DNA of 64,000 bases from Candidatus Rokuibacteriota bacterium. Lineage in GTDB: Bacteria; Methylomirabilota; Methylomirabilia; Rokubacteriales; CSP1-6. Below the pieces are notes generated by a model. That model made no database searches, was not told the origin of the DNA, and saw nothing but the letters and a program-made list of their open reading frames with translations. This document shows, in pieces, positions 58,621-64,000 of this stretch (positions are counted from its first letter, which is position 1; each line of letters opens with the position of its first letter). The translations under genes and the position numbers were made by a program. Location of the stretch: the NCBI GenBank assembly GCA_003221695.1, contig QHSX01000065.1, positions 1 to 64,000 on the forward strand, read 5' to 3'.

Positions 58621-59610
58621 CTATCGCCGGCCGAGCCGCGGCCACACCTCGGGATTGACCAGTACCTCGGGCTTCTCGCCGCGCAGGACGCGCAGCATCT
58701 CCCCCGCGACCTGCACGGCCATCTGCCGGTTCGCCTCGCGTGTGACGCCCGCGACGTGTGAGGAGCAGACGACGGTCTCGAGATTCAGGAGCGGGTTGTC
58801 GAGAGGCGTCGGCTCCTCCTCCCACACGTCGAGGCCCGCGGCGCCCAGGTGACCGCGCGTGAGCGCCTCGAAGAGCGCGCGCTCGTCCTGCACGGGGCCG
58901 CGCGAGGTGTTGATGACGATGGCCCCCGGCTTCAAGAGGGCCAGCGTCTTCGAATTGATCATGTGCCTCGTCTCGGGGGTGAGCGGCGTGTGGCACGTGA
59001 GGACGTCGACCTGCGGCAGGAGAGCCTCGAGGCTCTTGACCGGCTCCGCCCCGCGGCGTCGCACGTCGTCGTCCGGGACGTACTTGTCGTAGCCCAGGAC
59101 GCGCATGCCGAGCGCGGCGGCGAACTTCGCCACGCGCCGGCCGATGTTGCCGACGCCGACGATGCCGAGCGTCTTACCGGCGAGCTCCGTGTTGCCGACG
59201 ACCCGCGTGGCGCCCCAGTCCCCTTTTCGAGTGAGCGTGTCGATGAGCCGCGTGCGCTTGACGCAGGCGAGCATGAGCATCAGCGCGTGCTCGGCCACGG
59301 CCTGCGAGTTCGAGCCGGGGGCGTGGACGACCGCCACGCCGAGCCGGGTCGCGGCCGGGATGTCCACCGTGTCCAGGCCGACGCCGTGCCGGCCGACGAC
59401 CCTGAGCTTCTTGCAGGCGGCCATCAGGCTCGCGGTGCAGCTCGGCCGGATGCGGAACAGTATTCCCTCGGCCTCCACGGCGGCTCGCACGAGCCCGGCC
59501 TCGGTCTCGTCGTCCGAGACGACGACGCGGGCCTCCCGCTCGAGGAGCGCCCTGCCGTCGGGATGGATCGGACCCGCGAGCACGACCAGCGGACGGGACA
59601 CGGTGGCCAT
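58621..59610 (-). CDS. D-2-hydroxyacid dehydrogenase family protein
   Basis: This is 329 aa. It has the NAD-binding GKTLGIVGVGNIGRRVAKFA, catalytic Arg in INTSRGPVQDERALF, Glu in LDVWEEEPTPLDNPL and His in CSSHVAGVTREANRQMA. Resembles phosphoglycerate dehydrogenase-type enzymes without an ACT domain. GGAGAGGAG precedes ATG 59610. Confidence 0.92.
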   Translation of the reverse strand: MATVSRPLVVLAGPIHPDGRALLEREARVVVSDDETEAGLVRAAVEAEGILFRIRPSCTASLMAACKKLRVVGRHGVGLDTVDIPAATRLGVAVVHAPGSNSQAVAEHALMLMLACVKRTRLIDTLTRKGDWGATRVVGNTELAGKTLGIVGVGNIGRRVAKFAAALGMRVLGYDKYVPDDDVRRRGAEPVKSLEALLPQVDVLTCHTPLTPETRHMINSKTLALLKPGAIVINTSRGPVQDERALFEALTRGHLGAAGLDVWEEEPTPLDNPLLNLETVVCSSHVAGVTREANRQMAVQVAGEMLRVLRGEKPEVLVNPEVWPRLGRR

Positions 59611-59644
59611 CGAAGCGGTCTCCTCTCCCTCGCGTGCGCGAGTG

Positions 59645-60397
59645 CTATTTCCGGGCGACGAGGACCAGGCGGGCGGCATCGAGCGAGAAGGGCGTGCCGT
59701 CGAGCCCGCCGTAGAGCTCCACGCGGCCCCAGCGCTCCGGCCGCAGCATCGCCGACAGCTCGTGGGCCGAGTACAGCCGGATCTCGCTCTCGCCGATGAG
59801 CTCGCCCGTGTCCTTCGACTTCGCCGTCGCGCGCTTGATTCGCCACCACCGCGCGCGCCAACGGCTCGTCGCGGGGTCGAACGCGTTCTCGATGCGGACC
59901 GTCCAGCCGTTCACCCGCTTGCGCTCCTCGGGCGGCAGCGAGCGCACGAGCTGGTCCCGATTCCGGGTGTCGAGCACGAACACGCCACCGGGCTTGAGCG
60001 CGCGCCAGAAGCGGTCGATCACCAGCCGGTCCTCATCGTCGGAGAAATAGCCGATCGAGCTGAACAGGTTCACGGCGAGGTCGAACTCGCCCGGGAACTC
60101 CATGTCCCGGATGTCCTGGCAGACGAGCCGGAGCTCGACCCGGGCCTCGGTGGCGGCCTTCCGCGCCCGGTCGAGCTCGGTCTCGCTGAAGTCGACGCCG
60201 GTCACCTGATGGCCGCGTCGCGCGAACTCGATCGAGTGGCGGCCGAAACCGCATGGCGCGTCCAGGACGCGCGCGCCGGCGCCGAGCGCCACGGCCCCGA
60301 CGATCCACTCGGCGTCACTCGCCGCGTCCGTCGGCGATGCGAACGCATGCGAGATCTGGGGCCACGCCTCACGGAAGAACCGCTCGCTCTGAAACAT
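59645..60397 (-). CDS. Class I SAM-dependent methyltransferase
   Basis: This 250-aa protein has motif I VLDAPCGFGRHSIEFARRGH, motif II VTGVDFSETELDRAR, VCQDIRDMEF and FDLAVNLFSSIGYFSD. The family resembles methyltransferase-25 type enzymes with an additional beta-domain (WWRIKRATAKS). Starts MFQSERFF. Substrate unknown. Confidence 0.88.
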   Translation of the reverse strand: MFQSERFFREAWPQISHAFASPTDAASDAEWIVGAVALGAGARVLDAPCGFGRHSIEFARRGHQVTGVDFSETELDRARKAATEARVELRLVCQDIRDMEFPGEFDLAVNLFSSIGYFSDDEDRLVIDRFWRALKPGGVFVLDTRNRDQLVRSLPPEERKRVNGWTVRIENAFDPATSRWRARWWRIKRATAKSKDTGELIGESEIRLYSAHELSAMLRPERWGRVELYGGLDGTPFSLDAARLVLVARK

Positions 60398-60511
60398 AGC
60401 GGCATTATACGAGGACCTCGAGGCGCCTCGCGTAAATCTCCCGGCACGAAGAGCCTCGCCGCCGTCGGCCTGCCCGGACCCCACGCCGGCCGTGTGATAT
60501 CGTCTCGTGCC

Positions 60512-61486
60512 GTGAGCACTCTGGTGACGGGCGCGTTCGGCTGCATCGGCTCGTGGGTCGTGCGCCGCCTCCTGGCCGACGGCGAGCGTCCCGTGGTGTA
60601 CGACCTCGGGGACGACCCGTGGCGGCTACGGATGATTGCGGGCGACGACGTCGCGCGCCGGGTCACGATCGTGCGCGGCGACATTGCCGATCATGACGCC
60701 CTGGTCCGCGTCGTACGCGACCACGCGGCCCGCCGCATCATCCATCTCGCGGCCTGGCAGGTCCCGCTCTGTCGCCAGGACCCGGCGAAGGGCGCCCTGG
60801 TCAACGTCGTCGGCACCGCGAACGTCTTCGAGGCGGCCCGGGCGAGCGAGGGGCGGGTGGAGCGCGTCGTCTACGCCTCCTCCGCGGCCGTCTTCGGCGC
60901 GCCCGAGCTCTATCCGCCCGGCCCGATCAAAGACGACGCGCCCAGGCTCCCGGCGACACACTACGGCGTCTACAAGGTCGCCAACGAGGACACCGCGCGG
61001 GTCTACTGGGACGAGCACAAGGTGCCTTCGATGGGCTTCCGGCCCCTCTCGGTCTACGGGCCCGGGCGCGACTTCGGCGTCACCGCCGATCCGACGCTCG
61101 CCATGAAGTCCGCCGTGCTCGGACGCGCGTTCAAGATCCGGTGGGGCGGGCGGACCGACCTGGTCTACACCGAGGACGTCGCGCGCGCGCTCACCGCCGC
61201 GGCGGCGTCGCGCCTCGACGGCGCCCGCGTCTACAACCTCCACGGCGCCTCCGTGGCGATCGCCGACCTGGTGCGCACGATCGAGGCGGCGTGGCCCCGC
61301 GCGCGGGGGCTGATCACGCACGTCGAGCAGCCGATCCCCTTCCCGGCGGCACTCGACGACGCCCGCTACCAGAGGGACCTGGGCCCGGCGCCGCCGACCG
61401 CGCTCGCGGACGGCCTCAGGAAGACGCTCGACGAGTTCGCACGGCTTCAGACGGAAGGGCGACTCGACGCGCGGGAGCTCGGGTGA
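60512..61486 (+). CDS. NAD-dependent epimerase/dehydratase (extended SDR)
   Basis: This 324-aa protein starts with GTG and TLVTGAFGCIGSWVVRRLLA (NAD-binding GxxGxxG), IIHLAAWQVPLCRQDP, VYASSAAVFGAPELYP and the catalytic THYGVYKVANEDTAR (Tyr/Lys). Similar to UDP-sugar epimerases or uronate dehydrogenase-like SDRs. Overlaps the GNAT gene by four bases. Confidence 0.9.
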   Translation: MSTLVTGAFGCIGSWVVRRLLADGERPVVYDLGDDPWRLRMIAGDDVARRVTIVRGDIADHDALVRVVRDHAARRIIHLAAWQVPLCRQDPAKGALVNVVGTANVFEAARASEGRVERVVYASSAAVFGAPELYPPGPIKDDAPRLPATHYGVYKVANEDTARVYWDEHKVPSMGFRPLSVYGPGRDFGVTADPTLAMKSAVLGRAFKIRWGGRTDLVYTEDVARALTAAAASRLDGARVYNLHGASVAIADLVRTIEAAWPRARGLITHVEQPIPFPAALDDARYQRDLGPAPPTALADGLRKTLDEFARLQTEGRLDARELG

Positions 61487-61977
61487 CCGACACCCGCGTG
61501 AGGCCCGCCACGGCGGGCGACGCCGACGCGATCTGCCGCATCTACAACCAGGGCATCGAGGACCGCGTCGCCACCCTCGAGACCGAGCTGCGCACGCCGG
61601 CGGAGCGCGGCCGGTGGCTCGCGAACCGCGACGCGCGCCACCCGGTGATCGTCGCGGAGGCGAACGGTGAGGTCGTCGGCTGGGGGAGCCTCAACGTCTT
61701 CAACCCGCGCGACGCCTACCGGTTCGTCGCCGACTTCTCGGTTTATGTCGAGCGGGCCTGGCGGGGGAAAGGCGTCGGCCGCGCGCTGCTCGAGAAGCTG
61801 ATCGAGCTCGCGCGCCAGAACGGCTTCCACAAGCTGGTGCTCTCCGCCTTCCCCGTCAACGCTGGCGGCATGGCGCTCTACGAAAAGCTGGGCTTCCGCC
61901 GCGTCGGCGTCTACCGGGAGCAAGGGGTGCTCGATGGCAAGTGGGTGGACACGATCATCATGGAGAAGCTCCTGTAG
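61483..61977 (+). CDS. GNAT N-acetyltransferase (phosphinothricin acetyltransferase-like)
   Basis: This 164-aa GNAT has VRPATAGDADAICRIYNQGI, FSVYVERAWRGKGVGRALLE with the Q/RxxGxG/A acetyl-CoA loop, and NAGGMALYEKLGFRRVGVYR. GTG 61483 overlaps the epimerase stop. The Tyr-x-Glu-rich ending (YREQGVLDGKWVDTIIMEKL) is typical of PAT/Bar-like enzymes. Confidence 0.92.
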   Translation: MTDTRVRPATAGDADAICRIYNQGIEDRVATLETELRTPAERGRWLANRDARHPVIVAEANGEVVGWGSLNVFNPRDAYRFVADFSVYVERAWRGKGVGRALLEKLIELARQNGFHKLVLSAFPVNAGGMALYEKLGFRRVGVYREQGVLDGKWVDTIIMEKLL

Positions 61978-62010
61978 CGGCGAGGGTGATCGGCGGCCCG
62001 TCCCGGCGCG

Positions 62011-63318
62011 CTAGTAGCGGTTGGCGATCGGCAGCTCCTCGGCGGGGAAGAGCGTGATGACCTGGGCGCCCTTGGGCGTGACGACCACCTCTTCCTCGAT
62101 GCGCGCCGCCGAGACGCCGTCGGTCGCCGGGCAGTAGGTCTCGACGGCGAAGACCATCCCCGCCTGGAGGTCCATCGGATCGTCGAACGAGTTGAGGCGG
62201 CTGATGATCGGTCGCTCGTGGAGACCGAGCCCGAGCCCGTGGCAAAAGTTGAGGCCGAACGCGGCCATCTCGCTCTCGAACCCGATCTCCTGCGCCTTCG
62301 GGAAGGCTCGTGCGATCCGGTCGGTCGTCACCCCGGGCTTGATCAGCGCGATCGCCTCGTCCATCCACTCGCGCGCCTTCTTGTAGGCGCCGACCTGCGC
62401 CGCGGTCGCGCGGCCGACGTTGAAGGTGCGGTAGTAGCAGGTTCGGTACCCGACGAACGACTGGATGATGTCGAAGAACGCCTGGTCGCCCGGACGCACG
62501 AGGCGGTCGGTGAAGTTGTGGGGGTGGGGGCTGCAGCGCTCGCCCGAGATTGCGTTGATCGCCTCGACGCAATCGGAGCCCATCCCGTAGAGCCGTTGGG
62601 TCGCGAGCGCCACGATCTCGTTCTCGCGGACGCCCGGTCGGAGGGCCTCGGCGATGTCCTGGTAGACCCCGTCCACCATCGCCGCGGCCATGTTCAGGAG
62701 TGCGAGCTCGTCCGCGCTCTTGAGCGCGCGCGCCTCGAGCATCACCTGCTGGCCGTCGCTCACCCGTACCCCCGCCTCCTGAAGGGCGAACAGGAAGGGG
62801 GGCTCGACGACGTCGATGCCGACCGGCATGTCGACGACGCCCTCGTCGCCGAGGATCGCCTTGATCTCGCGCGCGGCCTGGGTGAACAGGCCCGCCTTCG
62901 GCGACACGGCGCCGCGCAGGCCGACGAGGCCGGCGAGCGAGTGCTTGGGCGGGAGCCACGGCGCGTAGAGCCGGTGGTGACGGGCCGCCGAGCCGAAGTC
63001 CCACACCCAGGGCTCGCCGTTGCCGGTCAAGAGGCACCAGCGCGTGAGCTTGTCCCGGGCCCACTCGCCGATGACCGTGCTCGAGATGTAGCGGATGTTG
63101 TGCTGGTCGAAGACGAGCAGCGCGCCGAGGCCGGAGCCGGCCAGCGCCTGGCGAACCCGGCCCAGCCGGTAGGCGTGCAGGCGGCGGAAGTCCACGCGCT
63201 CCTCGAAGTCCACCTGCATGTGGCCGGGCGCCTGGAGGGGGCGGTCCCACGCGTATCGCGGGTCGACGGCGTCCGGCGTCACACGGTGCGGCTCTACGGG
63301 TCGTCGCTTCTTGGCCAT
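62011..63318 (-). CDS. M24-family (DddP/creatinase-like) protein with an altered metal site
   Basis: This 435-aa pita-bread-fold protein has an N-terminal creatinase domain (LLVFDQHNIRYISSTVIGEW) similar to DddP. The C-terminal M24 domain has first Asp in FFDIIQSFVGYRT, His in NFCHGLGLGLHERP, Glu in VFAVETYCPA and Glu in RIEEEVVVTPKG. The second Asp of the usual SD-x-TRT motif is Cys (GYRTCYYRTF). ATG 63318 has GGGAGAG. May be a peptidase, lyase or a non-catalytic relative. Confidence 0.82.
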   Translation of the reverse strand: MAKKRRPVEPHRVTPDAVDPRYAWDRPLQAPGHMQVDFEERVDFRRLHAYRLGRVRQALAGSGLGALLVFDQHNIRYISSTVIGEWARDKLTRWCLLTGNGEPWVWDFGSAARHHRLYAPWLPPKHSLAGLVGLRGAVSPKAGLFTQAAREIKAILGDEGVVDMPVGIDVVEPPFLFALQEAGVRVSDGQQVMLEARALKSADELALLNMAAAMVDGVYQDIAEALRPGVRENEIVALATQRLYGMGSDCVEAINAISGERCSPHPHNFTDRLVRPGDQAFFDIIQSFVGYRTCYYRTFNVGRATAAQVGAYKKAREWMDEAIALIKPGVTTDRIARAFPKAQEIGFESEMAAFGLNFCHGLGLGLHERPIISRLNSFDDPMDLQAGMVFAVETYCPATDGVSAARIEEEVVVTPKGAQVITLFPAEELPIANRY

Positions 63319-63429
63319 TGTGACTCTCCCGAACAAGCCTGCTACGGTCGGCCGCTACTCTAGCGCATTCGGTGATACTATCGCTTTTACCTTTCGAGGC
63401 CCCGACCCAGAACGTTGGGGGGTGTGCCA

Positions 63430-63873
63430 ATGAAGAAGCTACGCGACATCATGCGGCACGGGTTCCTCTTCACGGTCCAGCGCGGGGCGACGGTGGCCGA
63501 GGCGGCGCGCACGATGGCGGCAAACAACGTCGGCATCGTGGCGGTGCTCGACGGCGACAGGCTCGCCGGGGTCTTCTCCGAGCGCGACGTCGTCCAGAAG
63601 GTCGTCGACCGCGGCCTCGATCCGACCCGCACCCCGGTCGCCGACGTGATGACGGCCCGGCTCGTCGTGGCCGACGCCGACGAGGACTACCAGTCCGCGA
63701 TGAGCAAGATGGACCAGGCGAACATCCGCCACCTGCCCGTCGTGAGCGGGGAGCGGCTCCTCTCGATGCTGTCGATCCGCGACCTCATGCGGGTCGCGAT
63801 CGAGGACCGCGGCGCCGAGATCGAGTACCTGAAGGAGTACCTCTACCAGGTCCCACCCGGCGTCGGGCCCTAG
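63430..63873 (+). CDS. CBS-pair domain protein
   Basis: This 147-aa protein has two CBS motifs: TVAEAARTMAANNVGIVAVL with GVFSERDVVQKV, then DEDYQSAMSKMDQANIRHLP with LLSMLSIRDLMRVA. It is a stand-alone CBS pair probably binding adenine nucleotides. The upstream region is compact; start MKKLRDIM at 63430. Confidence 0.9.
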   Translation: MKKLRDIMRHGFLFTVQRGATVAEAARTMAANNVGIVAVLDGDRLAGVFSERDVVQKVVDRGLDPTRTPVADVMTARLVVADADEDYQSAMSKMDQANIRHLPVVSGERLLSMLSIRDLMRVAIEDRGAEIEYLKEYLYQVPPGVGP

Positions 63874-63892
63874 TCCCCGCCGGGGGACGGGA

Positions 63893-64000
63893 TCACTCGC
63901 CGACGACCGGCAGCCCCTCCACCCGCTCGCCGGCGGCCGCCGACGGCTTCGCTGGCTCGGTCCGCACGCGCCGCATGAAGGGGACGATCGCGAGGAGCCC
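63893..64000 (-). CDS. C-terminal end of a probable membrane protein, 5' part outside window
   Basis: The 35 visible residues, read toward a TGA at 63893, begin GLLAIVPFMRRVRTEPAKPS and end in a flexible hydrophilic tail (VEGLPVVGE). The first residues look like the end of a transmembrane helix followed by basic cytoplasmic residues, as in many transporters such as MFS carriers. Identity is not determinable. Confidence 0.4.
   Translation of the reverse strand, partial: GLLAIVPFMRRVRTEPAKPSAAAGERVEGLPVVGE

Noticed and set aside
59105-60511. N-terminal extension of the epimerase frame
   Set aside because: These 469 codons are antisense to the hydroxyacid dehydrogenase and methyltransferase. 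The SDR fold begins at GTG 60512.

Overview
High-GC Gram-negative chromosomal segment. The Tol-Pal operon, several lipoproteins and LolA-like/periplasmic proteins show an outer membrane. The split glycine decarboxylase (gcvPA/gcvPB), Gld-type ABC exporter with a DUF4340 partner, LLM-class flavin oxidoreductases, M20/M24 hydrolases and PxpABC cluster resemble uncultivated soil and subsurface lineages such as Rokubacteria/Methylomirabilota. That taxonomic guess is inference; no rRNA gene is present. No stretch longer than 300 bases lacks a gene or gene remnant.

Layout. (1) 1-2770 is a foreign, visibly lower-GC island beside tRNA-Arg(TCG). It holds an integron cassette array read on the minus strand (methyltransferase, VOC protein, small membrane protein) with two good attC sites. 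An attI-like junction and a truncated integron integrase follow. The integrase points the same way as the cassettes and is fused head-to-head with the C-terminal piece of a second, phage-type tyrosine recombinase that abuts the tRNA. (2) 2991-11300 carries a zinc-ribbon DUF2321-like protein and an AhpD-family gene whose second redox cysteine codon is an in-frame TGA followed by a 17-nt hairpin, a probable selenoprotein. It also carries a flavin oxidoreductase, an M20 amidohydrolase, a TetR-led four-gene operon, a tandem ThyX-like thymidylate synthase and a cupin. (3) 11500-21950 is mixed metabolism: a secreted cyclase, two periplasmic binding proteins, an NxxGxxAF repeat protein, an LLM oxidoreductase, a DHOD-like enzyme, a glycosyltransferase, threonine synthase, 3-methyladenine glycosylase and a LolA-like protein. 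(4) 22002-26907 is a complete Tol-Pal operon (tolQ-tolR-tolA/tonB-like-tolB-pal-cpoB). (5) 26956-31034 holds small single genes, including an orphan anti-sigma factor and a DUF502/SDR pair with overlapping divergent start codons.

(6) 31024-38018 is a minus-strand run: BFN nuclease-domain protein, AAA ATPase, YbgC-type thioesterase, then a GldA/GldF/GldG-like ABC system with DUF4340. (7) 38082-42217 has two MFS carriers, a tandem hotdog protein and a PIN-domain toxin-antitoxin pair with a clear promoter/operator. (8) 42244-53521 has a Tat-exported dienelactone hydrolase, an ArsC-like protein, then PHP phosphoesterase, PepA, NUDIX and a lipoyl-transfer enzyme. A vapBC module and a truncated O-methyltransferase separate these from gcvPB-gcvPA-gcvH-gcvT. 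The lipoyl transferase probably serves GcvH. (9) 53565-58576 is a 5-oxoproline cluster (DUF1445, PxpB, PxpC, a class III aminotransferase, PxpA), suggesting D-glutamate/pyroglutamate use. (10) 58621-64000 has a hydroxyacid dehydrogenase, methyltransferase, epimerase-GNAT pair, an M24 DddP-like protein lacking one metal ligand, a CBS-pair protein and the tail of a probable membrane protein.

Many adjacent genes overlap by four bases (ATGA/GTGA), indicating tight translational coupling. Several genes lack any ATG/GTG/TTG start and appear to begin with CTG.
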